A model generated the notes under the pieces. The model was not told the DNA's origin. It worked only from the letters and a program-made list of their open reading frames with translations, and did not search any database. A stretch of 64,000 nt of DNA from Ignavibacteria bacterium (GTDB lineage Bacteria > Bacteroidota > Ignavibacteria > Tepidaquicellales > Tepidaquicellaceae), in contig JABAQZ010000020.1 of NCBI GenBank assembly GCA_019187405.1, positions 40,855-104,854 on the forward strand, in the 5' to 3' direction. Shown here piece by piece: positions 43,574-53,141 of this stretch. Each line of letters opens with the position of its first letter. Positions within the stretch are counted from its first letter, which is position 1. The position numbers were made by a program, and so were the translations under genes.

Positions 43574-45292
43574 ATGAAAAAGTCATTAGCTTTTTTGTTC
43601 TTTTCGTTTTTATTATTCTCCATAAATGTTAATGCACAGTTTAAGAGTAGGGAGAAGGATAGTGAGGAAGATCCTCTGCGTAAACTGCTAAGTAAATCCT
43701 CTGATACACAGAAAGGATACAGCATTAATGCTGATGCTCCTGACGTATTAAATCAAATAGGAAGTCAGAATACTTTTTCTACTAAGACTGTTCCAATAGA
43801 AGGAGCTATTGATGCAGATAAATACATTGTAGGTCCGAATGATTTGTTTACTTTGGGATTATACGGATATATTAATCAACAGATACCGCTGGCAGTATCT
43901 CCCGAGGGTTCGATAATTATACCAACCGTAGGTGAAGTTTATGTAAGTAATTTCTCATTAAGAGAGGCGAAAGAAAAAGTAGTTACAGCAGTAAAAAAAC
44001 GATATTACTCAAGTGATGTAAGCTTTACGCTAAATACACCGAGGACATTTTTGATAAAAGTATCCGGACTTACTCAGGGAACGTTTGAAGTTTCACCTGT
44101 TACAAGAGTTTCCGAGATTCTCAAAGTATTGATATTTGATACGCTGAACACATCGAGGGTATTTTATGAAAAAACCAATGAAAGGGAATATTTCAATGCG
44201 CAGATATCTCTTAGAAACATTGAACTTATCAGAAAAAGCGGTGAATCCATACATGTAGATGTTTACAAATATTTTCTTACAAACAAAGATGAACATAATC
44301 CTTTTTTCTTAGAAGGTGATTTGCTAAAGATTCCATACATTCAGCTTGATCAGAATTTTATTACTATCGGAGGCGCGGTACAGCTGGAAGGATCATACGA
44401 ATATTCACAAGGAGACGATTTGGAAACAGTAATCGGGATAGCAAGGGGACTGGATGTAAACGCAGAGCCTGACAGCATAGTTTTATACAGGGCTATTGAA
44501 GGGGTTGATGGTTTTGAGTCTTTAAATCTTTCATACGAAAAGGATAAGGATTTTGAGATAAAAAAATATGACAGAATATTTGTAAAATATAAAATCAATT
44601 ATCAGAAAAATCTTTCTGTGCTTGTTTTAGGTGAAGTATTAAGGCCCGGATATTATCCTATTTCATTTAAAAACACGAGACTGATGGATGTCATAAACAT
44701 GGCAGGAGGCTTAAAGGAGAAAGCATATTTGCCTTTAAGCATTTTATTCAGGGATTATGATGCGGAATATACGGCAAAAGATTCGGCTGAAATTCTGATT
44801 AACTCCAGAGCAAATGATCTTATCGTAACAGAAATGGACAGGGTAAATTTTATAACTGATATTAAAGCAAAGAGAAACAGGGTAATCATAGATTTTGAAA
44901 AGCTGATAAAGCAAAACGACCAGACGCAGAATGTGATACTTGAAGGTAAAGACATTGTTTACATTAATGACAATAAAAATATTGTTTATTTGTTTGGACA
45001 GATAAATCAGGAAGGATATGTTCCTTTTGTAAAGGGCAAAGACATGGAGTATTACATCGAAAAAGCCGGAGGATATGCGCTTGCTGCGGATGAAGGAAGT
45101 GAAAGAATAATAAAGTTCAATTCGAGAGGCTGGTATGATCCCGACAAGACAAAAATAGAATCCGGAGATTTTATTTACGTTCCCAAGAAAGTCAGTGAGC
45201 CGTTTAGTTCTACGGTTTCGATAGTAGCGCAGATAGCGGGAGTGATACTTGGGGTATTGACGACATATATATTGATAGAGCAGAATAAATAA
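43574..45292 (+). CDS. Polysaccharide export protein (Wza-like, SLBB domains)
   Basis: This 572-residue protein has a signal peptide (MKKSLAFLFFSFLLFSINVNA), a Poly_export domain (IVGPNDLFTLGLYGYINQQIPLAVSPEGSIIIPTVGEVYVSNFSL), several SLBB-type beta-grasp repeats (VLGEVLRPGYYPISFKNTRLMDVINMAGGL; LFGQINQEGYVPFVKGKDMEYYIEKAGG) and a C-terminal membrane segment. Wza-like proteins form the outer-membrane channel for surface polysaccharide. The ATG 43574 is chosen because the signal peptide begins there; one base separates it from the mutase stop. Confidence 0.9.
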   Translation: MKKSLAFLFFSFLLFSINVNAQFKSREKDSEEDPLRKLLSKSSDTQKGYSINADAPDVLNQIGSQNTFSTKTVPIEGAIDADKYIVGPNDLFTLGLYGYINQQIPLAVSPEGSIIIPTVGEVYVSNFSLREAKEKVVTAVKKRYYSSDVSFTLNTPRTFLIKVSGLTQGTFEVSPVTRVSEILKVLIFDTLNTSRVFYEKTNEREYFNAQISLRNIELIRKSGESIHVDVYKYFLTNKDEHNPFFLEGDLLKIPYIQLDQNFITIGGAVQLEGSYEYSQGDDLETVIGIARGLDVNAEPDSIVLYRAIEGVDGFESLNLSYEKDKDFEIKKYDRIFVKYKINYQKNLSVLVLGEVLRPGYYPISFKNTRLMDVINMAGGLKEKAYLPLSILFRDYDAEYTAKDSAEILINSRANDLIVTEMDRVNFITDIKAKRNRVIIDFEKLIKQNDQTQNVILEGKDIVYINDNKNIVYLFGQINQEGYVPFVKGKDMEYYIEKAGGYALAADEGSERIIKFNSRGWYDPDKTKIESGDFIYVPKKVSEPFSSTVSIVAQIAGVILGVLTTYILIEQNK

Positions 45293-45348
45293 TTAATTTC
45301 ATTAAAGAATCTAACTAAACATAAGAAAGTATTAATATATTATTTTAC

Positions 45349-46455
45349 ATAAATATATTCAGAAAAAATAAAAAATTTCTGTTATGGTTTAATTCAGCGG
45401 TATTTATACTGGCAGTTATCATTGTTTTTTTTATTATAAAGCCTATATACTTATCGGAAGGAATAATAAAAACAACGGCTAAGTCAAGTGGTTTAAGCGG
45501 ATTATTAAGTGGGTCTGGATTACCTGATATAGGAGATTTTTCTGATTTAGGAGGTGGAACAGAAATATCAAGAGAATTAGCATTATATGAAAGTATTCTA
45601 ACCAGTCGCAGATGTGTAGAAGAAGTTATAAATAGATATAATTTATTTGAAGAGAATTCTTACAAGACAATGTTTGATGCAGTAAAAGATTTTAGAGAAA
45701 ATATACTTTTGATTAAGAAAGATAAAACTGCCGGAATATTAACAATTGGCGTATATGATGAAAATCCTCAAAGGTCTAAAGAAATTGTTGATTTTTTAAT
45801 ATCTGAATTGAATAAGATAAACATTGAGTTAAATGTATTATCTGCAAGAAACAACAGAATTTATATCGAAGAGAGATATAGACTTGTCAAAGAACAGTTG
45901 ACTAAATTTGAAGATAGTTTAGAAAATTATCAAAATGAAAATGGTATTGCACCTGATATGAAGGTAGAAGTTGTTTCAAAATTGGAAGTGGAATTACAAG
46001 CGGAAATAAAATCTGAAGAAATTAAACTGGAATTACTTAAGAAAATATTAAGCCCGAATGAATCTGAAGTAATCACTCAGACTACCAAACTAAATGCTTT
46101 AAAAGAGCAACTAAGAGAAATTCAGAATTCCAATCATAAAGAATTTGATTTAGGATTAAAGGGAGCGCCAAAAGTAGTTTTGGATTATTATAGAATAAAA
46201 AGGGAAGTAGAAATACAAAACAAAATACTTGTTACTTTAATCCCAATGCTAGAACAGGCAAAGATTGAAGAGAATAGGGACACTCCAACAATATTAGTAG
46301 TTGATAATCCATTTGTTCCTGATAAGAAGTCAAAACCAAAACGAATAATCCTGATTTTTATAATATGCGTTGTTAGTTTTTCAACATCATATCTTTACTT
46401 TTTTGTGAAAGAAAAATATAAAGGATTTAAATCTATTGATAGCAACAGAAGTTGA
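45349..46455 (+). CDS. Wzz-like chain-length/co-polymerase protein, non-standard start
   Basis: An open frame in this locus shows a full Wzz layout: a first membrane segment (FLLWFNSAVFILAVIIVFFIIKP), a long periplasmic part with a Gly/Ser loop (SSGLSGLLSGSGLPDIGDFSDL), a coiled coil of about 100 residues and a second membrane segment (IILIFIICVVSFSTSYLYFFV). No ATG, GTG or TTG precedes the first membrane segment: from the stop at 45322 only ATT, ATA and CTG are available, and ATG first occurs at 45670, deep in the protein. ATA at 45349 (giving MNIFRKNKKFLLW) is a plausible start. The ATG at 45670 would delete the first membrane segment. Confidence 0.7.
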   Translation: MNIFRKNKKFLLWFNSAVFILAVIIVFFIIKPIYLSEGIIKTTAKSSGLSGLLSGSGLPDIGDFSDLGGGTEISRELALYESILTSRRCVEEVINRYNLFEENSYKTMFDAVKDFRENILLIKKDKTAGILTIGVYDENPQRSKEIVDFLISELNKINIELNVLSARNNRIYIEERYRLVKEQLTKFEDSLENYQNENGIAPDMKVEVVSKLEVELQAEIKSEEIKLELLKKILSPNESEVITQTTKLNALKEQLREIQNSNHKEFDLGLKGAPKVVLDYYRIKREVEIQNKILVTLIPMLEQAKIEENRDTPTILVVDNPFVPDKKSKPKRIILIFIICVVSFSTSYLYFFVKEKYKGFKSIDSNRS

Positions 46456-47620
46456 TCGTCAGAAATTCTTAAATTCAGAATTAAAATATTATCGGTTGCT
46501 ATTTTTAATTCCTGTATTTCTTTTATTTGATTTAAGTATAGTAATAAACATTTCCCTTATTTTTTGCTTTGTATATTTTCTTACTTCACAATCTTTGAAA
46601 ATAATTACGCCTGATTTGTTATTATGGGTGAGTCTCATTTTGTGGGGTATATATACAGTAATAATTTCTCCAGTTTTAAGTACAGGATTATTACATTACA
46701 GTCTGATAATTATTTCACCTTTTCTGATTTTTATTCTAGTTATAAATATTGAAAATTCAGAATTCTATAAATTCTTAAAGAATTTTATGGATTTTTCTTT
46801 AATAGCAGGTTGTATTATTTCATTTTATTCCATATTTACTTTTTATGAAATCGGGTTTAAATTTTCCATGCGAATTCCTTCATTCTGGCAGCATTATAAT
46901 CTTGTAGCAGCTTTTTTAATGCTTCTGATAATATTTAATATTTCAATTCTCATTTACAGTAAAGATACTTCCAAAAAAATTTACATTTTATCTTTATTGA
47001 TATTAATAACTGGATTAATATTAACTCAGACGCGGGCAGTACTTTTAGGTGTAGTATTAGCTTTGATAATATTTATTTTCAAAAAACCCAGGCTGATAAT
47101 TCCCATATCAATTTTTTTCTTTATTGCTGTTTTTCTTTTTTGGGGATTAATAACAGATAGACTTACATCAGTTATTAATTTTTATGCCGATATTTCAACG
47201 CTTGGCAGAATTCAGGCATGGTTGACTTCAATAGAATTAATAAAGGAGAATTTACTGTTAGGATATGGTTTCGATTCTTATATCAAATTGAGGGATACCG
47301 TTTTTAGCAATTATTTTGTAGTTACTAACCACTCTCATAGTACATACCTTGGTTTAATTCTTGAATTAGGGTTAATAGGATTTTTGCTTTACTTCAGTTT
47401 TTATATCAAAGCGATATATTATTCTTTCTTTTCAAGAAAAATTAAGAATAATTTCTTTCCTTTTGTTGCCGGTCTGCAGGCTTCATTATTGGTTCTGTTA
47501 ATAATATTCTTTTTCGAACCATATTTTACTCCTTTTGGAGCTATTACAGTTTTTATATGGTTTTTAATTTCTGTTTCGTATAAAATTCATTCCATAAACC
47601 TTAATAATCCGGAATATTAA
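46436..47620 (+). CDS. O-antigen ligase/polymerase (Wzy_C) membrane protein
   Basis: This 394-residue protein has about ten to twelve membrane segments and the Wzy_C/WaaL-type loop AWLTSIELIKENLLLGYGFDSY with NHSHSTYLGLILELGLIGFLL, the conserved His-containing periplasmic region. Such proteins polymerise repeat units or attach them to a lipid. Start is TTG 46436, overlapping the Wzz-like gene by 20 bases, so translation is coupled. Polymerase and ligase roles cannot be separated by sequence reading. Confidence 0.85.
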   Translation: MIATEVDRQKFLNSELKYYRLLFLIPVFLLFDLSIVINISLIFCFVYFLTSQSLKIITPDLLLWVSLILWGIYTVIISPVLSTGLLHYSLIIISPFLIFILVINIENSEFYKFLKNFMDFSLIAGCIISFYSIFTFYEIGFKFSMRIPSFWQHYNLVAAFLMLLIIFNISILIYSKDTSKKIYILSLLILITGLILTQTRAVLLGVVLALIIFIFKKPRLIIPISIFFFIAVFLFWGLITDRLTSVINFYADISTLGRIQAWLTSIELIKENLLLGYGFDSYIKLRDTVFSNYFVVTNHSHSTYLGLILELGLIGFLLYFSFYIKAIYYSFFSRKIKNNFFPFVAGLQASLLVLLIIFFFEPYFTPFGAITVFIWFLISVSYKIHSINLNNPEY

Positions 47621-49058
47621 AGACCTATTCAAAGTAAGTTCAAAAATTCTGGTTTCAACTATTGTAAATTTTTTATCCGGATTTCTAAAAAATAAAATGT
47701 ATTCAGTTTTTTTAGGAGTAAACGGAATGGGGGTTTTATCTCAGTTTACATCACTTCTAAACTTTTTAAATTTTTTGCTCCCTCTTGGGTTGCCAACTGG
47801 TATTATCAAGCATATTGCTCAAAACCCAAATTCCAATACAGAAATTTTCAGTTCGGTAATAAAGATATTGTTTTATCCGTCAATACTATTCTTTCTAATT
47901 ATTTTTTTCTTTTCAAAAGATATTTCTGTAATGTTGTTTGGAAATACTGATTATTATGGTTATGTAAAGTTTTTATGTATATTTATTCCATTCATAATGA
48001 TTTATAATATTTATGAGGCGTATGTTAAAGGGATTAAGGACATTAATATTTATGTAAAGACTCTTATTTTCAGTTCGGTTATTTCTTTGGCAGCCTCAGT
48101 TCCATTAACTTACTTTTTTGGATTAATAGGTTCACTGATAGGGCTTTTGATTAATTATATTTCATTCATCTTAATTTTATATATTCTATTAAAGAGAAAA
48201 AAGTTAACCGGGATATTTAATTTTAAGTCTAAAATAGATAAGAAATTTATCAAGGATATTTCAAAGATCAGTATTGCAATATTATTTGCAGGATCTATAC
48301 ATCAGATCAGTATAATTATTTTAAAAAGAATCACCATTGAAAATTTCGGAACTGAAGGAAACGGTTTATTTCAGAGTGTTTACAATATTTCAATTTTTTA
48401 TTTTGGATTTATTTTTACTTCTCTTTCCAGTTATTCTTTTCCTAAAATATCTGGCATTACGGGAATCAAAGAATTAAATGAAGAGTTAATTAATACGCTA
48501 AGATTTATTTTAGTAGTATTAATACCCTTAATTTCTTTTCTTATAGTTTTTCGAAACTACATAATCTTAATATTATACACGAATGAATTTTCGAATGCAG
48601 AATCTCTATTCAAATACCAATTTGCGGGGGATCTTTTCAAGGCATTATCATGGGTATTAGGTTTGTGGCTAATCCCAAGATCAAAAATATTTGTTTTTTT
48701 GATTTTGGATATTATTTTGAATGTGAATTTAATTTCAATTTACCTTTTAATGTTAAATTATTTTACTTTTAATCTTGACAGTGTATCTATATCTTATTTG
48801 TGCTCATATTTTTTACACTTTATTTTGAATCTTGCAGTAACCATGAAAATATTGAATTTTACATTTAGCATATCATTATTAAAACTTTTAATAAGTAGTA
48901 TTCTTTCAATATTTCTGATTACATTGGCAACAATTAATATTAATGCAATTAGTTATTTAATGGTATTTATTGTCATGGTAGTATGGGCATTCCTGAATTT
49001 TAAAAGAGCCGATTTGGAAGGAATAGGAGAAATATTTAAACAGTATTTCAAGAAATAG
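47616..49058 (+). CDS. Wzx-like polysaccharide flippase, non-standard start
   Basis: This polytopic protein of about 480 residues is a MATE/MOP-superfamily polysaccharide flippase (Wzx), with paired hydrophobic helices throughout and an early motif SVFLGVNGMGVLSQFTSLLNFLNFLLPLGLPTGI. The conserved N-terminal stretch before the first ATG (47697) reads in frame as KDLFKVSSKILVST, IVNFLSGFLKNKMYSVF, exactly what the family has as its first membrane helix. No ATG, GTG or TTG is present before the in-frame stop at 47595; ATT at 47616, overlapping the stop codon of the ligase gene, fits best. The start is inferred. Confidence 0.75.
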   Translation: MKDLFKVSSKILVSTIVNFLSGFLKNKMYSVFLGVNGMGVLSQFTSLLNFLNFLLPLGLPTGIIKHIAQNPNSNTEIFSSVIKILFYPSILFFLIIFFFSKDISVMLFGNTDYYGYVKFLCIFIPFIMIYNIYEAYVKGIKDINIYVKTLIFSSVISLAASVPLTYFFGLIGSLIGLLINYISFILILYILLKRKKLTGIFNFKSKIDKKFIKDISKISIAILFAGSIHQISIIILKRITIENFGTEGNGLFQSVYNISIFYFGFIFTSLSSYSFPKISGITGIKELNEELINTLRFILVVLIPLISFLIVFRNYIILILYTNEFSNAESLFKYQFAGDLFKALSWVLGLWLIPRSKIFVFLILDIILNVNLISIYLLMLNYFTFNLDSVSISYLCSYFLHFILNLAVTMKILNFTFSISLLKLLISSILSIFLITLATININAISYLMVFIVMVVWAFLNFKRADLEGIGEIFKQYFKK

Positions 49059-49059
49059 A

Positions 49060-49947
49060 ATGGTAAGTATATTAATACCTACATTAAACAGGTCAAGTTA
49101 TTTGAGTCAATGTTTACAGTCAATTTTAAATCAAACATATAAGGACTTTGAAATAATCGTTATTGACGACGGATCAGAGGACGATACTTTATTAAGAGTT
49201 AAAAGTTTAAAAAATGATAAAATTATTTACAAAAATGCTGGGAGAATTAACAACATTTCTAAATTAAGAAATGAAGGAATAAAAATTTCATCAGGAGAGT
49301 TTATTGCATTTTGTGATGATGATGATTTATGGGAACCTGATAAGCTCGAAATTCAGCTTGAGTATCTAAAGAAATATAGAGTTGTCTGCAGTAATGCATA
49401 TCTTATAGATAAAGATAACTGCATAATTAAAAATAATTATTTTAATATAAATGAAGATTTACTGCTTTCAACAGATATTCTTGTAAGGACAAATTATATG
49501 CTTACGCCTTCAGTGATTATGGATAAGAAGCTTTTATTAAAAAATATGTTTGATGAAAAGAATTTCACTTTATTAAATGAAGATTATTCTCTTTGGCTAA
49601 AAATATCTGAAAATGTTGATATACTATTTATTAACCGTAATCTGGTAAGAATCCGTGAACATGGAAGTATAACGAGAAAATTTGAGAACAAAGTGAAAAT
49701 TCAGGAAATGAAAATTAAATTGTTTAATAAATATTTGGTGTATGCTGATGATAAAATCAAAGATTCTGCAATTAGGGCGACTCTTGATTCGTATATATAT
49801 ATGATCAAACTTTATTTTAAGGAAAAAAAAATTATTGGAATGGTTGAAAATCAGATAAAGTTATTTATTTTACTTTTAAATAAAAATTTCTCGAAAGAAT
49901 TTTGTAATATTGTTAAAGAAAAATTTAGAGGAAACATGAAAATGTAA
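49060..49947 (+). CDS. GT2 family glycosyltransferase
   Basis: This 295-residue protein is a GT-A fold glycosyltransferase, with the N-terminus VSILIPTLNRSSYLSQCLQSILNQTYKDFEIIVIDDGSEDDT, the DXD-type motif FCDDDDLWEPDKLE and the acceptor-side NEDYSLWLKIS. It starts one base after the flippase stop. It would add one sugar to the repeat unit on its lipid carrier in the cytoplasm. The donor cannot be read. The C-terminal tail (about 60 residues) is helical and basic. Confidence 0.85.
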   Translation: MVSILIPTLNRSSYLSQCLQSILNQTYKDFEIIVIDDGSEDDTLLRVKSLKNDKIIYKNAGRINNISKLRNEGIKISSGEFIAFCDDDDLWEPDKLEIQLEYLKKYRVVCSNAYLIDKDNCIIKNNYFNINEDLLLSTDILVRTNYMLTPSVIMDKKLLLKNMFDEKNFTLLNEDYSLWLKISENVDILFINRNLVRIREHGSITRKFENKVKIQEMKIKLFNKYLVYADDKIKDSAIRATLDSYIYMIKLYFKEKKIIGMVENQIKLFILLLNKNFSKEFCNIVKEKFRGNMKM

Positions 49948-50025
49948 CATTTTTCTAATAACTTTTATAAATTGTTTTAGATTATTTTTTAATCTAAGAA
50001 ATTGGAAAATATTTAAATCACTGGA

Positions 50026-52155
50026 ATGCTAGTATATACTGTAATTACAGGAATATTAATTTTTTTAATATCTGCTATTGATATTCATTCTCAGGAATCT
50101 GCATTACCCGGATCAGGTAATTCAAATTTCATTAATAAAATAGAGTATGATCAAATAAACAATATTTACAAGTTTATATATATTGGAAAAGATTGTACAA
50201 TAGAATATAAATATGATATTGAAAGAGGTTATTCATTTAACGGCATCAAAGTATCGTTTAAGGATTATTCGTTCTATCCAAGCTATTATGGAGGAGTAAG
50301 TATAAAAGATAGTTATGGAAGAGAATATTATTCGTGGTCAGATGGAGTGGAATTTGAAAACAAGAAAATTATAATAGGGGGAAATTATATAGCAACTGAT
50401 TGGATTATGAAAACAAACAGTAATTCTTATTTTCATTTCCGCTTTAACATAAAAATATCCGGAAAAACCTTAATTATTAATTTGAAAGATTTAGGGATGA
50501 TTGATCCGAATTATCGATCTGATTATTCAAATTGTTTCTCAATACAGCTCGACAGATGCGAGGATGCTATTAGCCCGGTAATTGTAAAAATTCCGTATCT
50601 GACTACTTTTGGTATATTGTATTCAAACGATTTATTTACTTCAATGTTTTTTGACTGGAATAAAACTAATTCATCACAGATTTATCCTGAAAATAAAATA
50701 TTCTCGAGCAGTTCTGTATATTATTCTCAGAATGCAGCTTATTTTCCTAAAACAGACGGCAAATATAATGCAATGGAAGAAACTATATATTTGACGTGTT
50801 CTCCAGAAATCACAGAAACTTTTCCCAATATACCTAATCCTGTATCAGGATATAAAAATATTTCAATGAGAAATGTTGTATTTGACAATTGGGATGAAGG
50901 CTTTAGCAGAATTCACAAAAGAACAAGGAAACTTATTAATAATGACTGTAAAAATTTATGGTTAATAATTCATAACTGGCAGAACGGTGGATATGATAAT
51001 AAACTTCCTGAAGTATTACCTTCCAATTCAGATTACGGAGGAGATTCAGCTTTAAAAAGCTTAAGTAATTATTGCAGATCTAAGAATATTTTATTTTCTC
51101 TTCATGAGAACTATACTGATTTTTATACAAATGGAATTTATTTCAAGAATGAAGACGTCGGTCTTACGCCTGATGGTGAATTTATTAAAGCATGGAAGAA
51201 CAAGTATGGTCAATCTTATTTAATGAAGCCTTCCAGAATTAATCAATATATAAATGATATATCAAGTAAAGTAAAAATGTTATTTAATACAAATGCTTCT
51301 TTCATTGATGTTAAAGCAGCTAGAAATCCTTCTGATTATATAGATTATGATTATCGGGTTCAATACGCTGGGATGTTTAAAGGGACTTATGAAAATTACA
51401 AAAATGTTGGAAATACATTAAGAAAAATTCATAGAGGTCCTGTAAGTTCTGAGGGCTACAATCATTTTCTTTATATAGGATATTTTGACGATATTGCACC
51501 TCAGATAGAAACTACGGACCCGGTGAATTCCTCCGGTAAATCCGGTTATTATCTTCCGTTAATCGTTGATTTTGATTTATTGAAAATGCATGAAAAGGCT
51601 ATGGTTCACGGATTGGGATATTTAGAAAGGTTTTTTTTAAAAGACAATTATTGGCAACATATGGGTAGAAGCAAGGATTCTTTATTAATATATACTGCAA
51701 CTGAAATAGCATATGGCCATGGAGGATTTATTCAATCAAATTCATATAATTATGAAGTTATGGCAAATATTGAATATAATTATGTATATCCTTTACAGTT
51801 GTTGTATGGAAACAGCAAAGTGAAAAAAATTATATATCACAATAATGGGAAATTGTATTCTTTATCTGAATATATAAAAGCATTTCCATATTCTTTTGAT
51901 AAATTCAATTCAAAAGATTTTTTGTCTCAAGCAATAATTGAATATGAAAATGGATTAAAGATATATGTAAACAGACATCCGTCCAGGCAGTGGAGAGTTA
52001 ATTCGGGAAATAAAAATTTAAAGGGTTGGTTTAATTTTCATGCAGTTATAAACAATAAGAAAAAGATTAAAAAGACAGTTAATAATCCTGGAGAAATTAT
52101 ACTACCAAGTTCGAGCGGTTGGTTTTGTTATTCTCCCAATAAACCTACATACTGA
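50026..52155 (+). CDS. Secreted glycoside hydrolase-like protein within the polysaccharide locus
   Basis: This 709-residue protein has a signal peptide (MLVYTVITGILIFLISAIDIHS) and no other membrane segment. The first ~280 residues are beta-rich. The middle reads as a TIM-barrel glycosidase: KNLWLIIHNWQNGGYDNKLPEVLP, DSALKSLSNYCRSKNILFSLHENYTDFY and ASFIDVKAARNPSDYIDYDY, which resemble DUF5696/GH101-like enzymes, with candidate acidic residues in DVKAA and ENYTD. The C-terminal third (GGFIQSNSYNYEVMANIEYNYVYP onward) is a beta domain. Within this locus it might trim or release the polysaccharide at the surface. Family assignment is tentative. Confidence 0.6.
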   Translation: MLVYTVITGILIFLISAIDIHSQESALPGSGNSNFINKIEYDQINNIYKFIYIGKDCTIEYKYDIERGYSFNGIKVSFKDYSFYPSYYGGVSIKDSYGREYYSWSDGVEFENKKIIIGGNYIATDWIMKTNSNSYFHFRFNIKISGKTLIINLKDLGMIDPNYRSDYSNCFSIQLDRCEDAISPVIVKIPYLTTFGILYSNDLFTSMFFDWNKTNSSQIYPENKIFSSSSVYYSQNAAYFPKTDGKYNAMEETIYLTCSPEITETFPNIPNPVSGYKNISMRNVVFDNWDEGFSRIHKRTRKLINNDCKNLWLIIHNWQNGGYDNKLPEVLPSNSDYGGDSALKSLSNYCRSKNILFSLHENYTDFYTNGIYFKNEDVGLTPDGEFIKAWKNKYGQSYLMKPSRINQYINDISSKVKMLFNTNASFIDVKAARNPSDYIDYDYRVQYAGMFKGTYENYKNVGNTLRKIHRGPVSSEGYNHFLYIGYFDDIAPQIETTDPVNSSGKSGYYLPLIVDFDLLKMHEKAMVHGLGYLERFFLKDNYWQHMGRSKDSLLIYTATEIAYGHGGFIQSNSYNYEVMANIEYNYVYPLQLLYGNSKVKKIIYHNNGKLYSLSEYIKAFPYSFDKFNSKDFLSQAIIEYENGLKIYVNRHPSRQWRVNSGNKNLKGWFNFHAVINNKKKIKKTVNNPGEIILPSSSGWFCYSPNKPTY

Positions 52156-52223
52156 ATATAATGATGTACATCTTAATTTTCAGAACGCAGTTTTTTTTGG
52201 AAATATAATTTAATGAGTAAGTA

Positions 52224-53141
52224 ATGGATGTTTCTATCATTATAGTTAACTACAATACCTTAAGTCACATAAAGAAATGCATAAAATCTATAATTGATTT
52301 TTCAGAATTGCTGAAAATTGAAATTATCATAGTGGATAATGCATCTGTTGAAAAAGGTATAAAAGAATTAGGCGGATTATTTCCTGAAGTAAAGATTATT
52401 TATAATGATAATAATAATGGATTCGGCTCTGGATGTAATATAGGAGTAAAACAATCTTCAGGAAAGTATTGTTTGATTGTAAATCCGGATATTGAATTCA
52501 GGAGCAACATATTAAAAGGGATGGTTGATTACATGGAAAGAGATAAAGAATGCGGTGCTATTGGAGTAGTACTTGAGGATGAATCAGGAAATATGATTTA
52601 TACATACAATAAATTTCCCGGATACTTTTGGGAATATATTCAGGCAATAGGCTTTGGTTCTAATTTGATAATAAAAAGATTAAACAAAAAACTGTTAAAT
52701 TCTAAGAATGAAGCGGTTGAAGTTGACTGGTTAATAGGAGCGTTTATATTAATCAAAAGGAGTATTTATGAAAAAATTAATGGTTTTGATGAGAATTTTT
52801 TTTTGTATTATGAGGATGTAGATATTCAATTAAGGATTAAAAAAGCCGGTTATAAAATTAAATGCCTTAAAGATTATAGAGTGATGCATTTTGAAAGAAG
52901 CAGTGTCAGGAGTTATGAAGGAGAAAATCTGTATTTTTATCACATGAATAAGAGTAAAATCTTGTATATGCAGAAAAATTTTAATTCTTTTAAAAGAATC
53001 GTTATTACAATTATGCATATTACAGGAATATTTTTTAGAATCATTTTTTTATATTTAAGACCAAAATTTTTTGGTAAGAGAGAACAGAAATTTAATCAAT
53101 ACAAGGGAATGTTGAATCTTTACATAAATTCTTTAATTTGA
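52224..53141 (+). CDS. GT2 family glycosyltransferase (rhamnosyltransferase-like)
   Basis: This 305-residue protein opens DVSIIIVNYNTLSHIKKCIKSII and has VDNAS, NIGVKQSSGKYCLIVNPDIEF and the late GFDENFFLYYEDVDIQLRIKKAGYKI, the hallmarks of GT2 enzymes of the rhamnosyl/WbbL type. Near the C-terminus it has a membrane-like segment (IMHITGIFFRIIFLYL). The next gene starts at TTG 53138, overlapping its stop by four bases. Confidence 0.87.
   Translation: MDVSIIIVNYNTLSHIKKCIKSIIDFSELLKIEIIIVDNASVEKGIKELGGLFPEVKIIYNDNNNGFGSGCNIGVKQSSGKYCLIVNPDIEFRSNILKGMVDYMERDKECGAIGVVLEDESGNMIYTYNKFPGYFWEYIQAIGFGSNLIIKRLNKKLLNSKNEAVEVDWLIGAFILIKRSIYEKINGFDENFFLYYEDVDIQLRIKKAGYKIKCLKDYRVMHFERSSVRSYEGENLYFYHMNKSKILYMQKNFNSFKRIVITIMHITGIFFRIIFLYLRPKFFGKREQKFNQYKGMLNLYINSLI

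Noticed and set aside
45670..46455. ATG 45670 as the true start of the Wzz-like gene
   Set aside because: It would delete the first membrane segment and the Gly/Ser-rich periplasmic loop, which read in frame upstream and match the family.
49977..49997. TTAGATTA/TAATCTAA stem-loop before the glycosidase-like gene as a terminator
   Set aside because: Only AT-rich pairs, eight base pairs, and no T-tract follows; too weak in this AT-rich setting.
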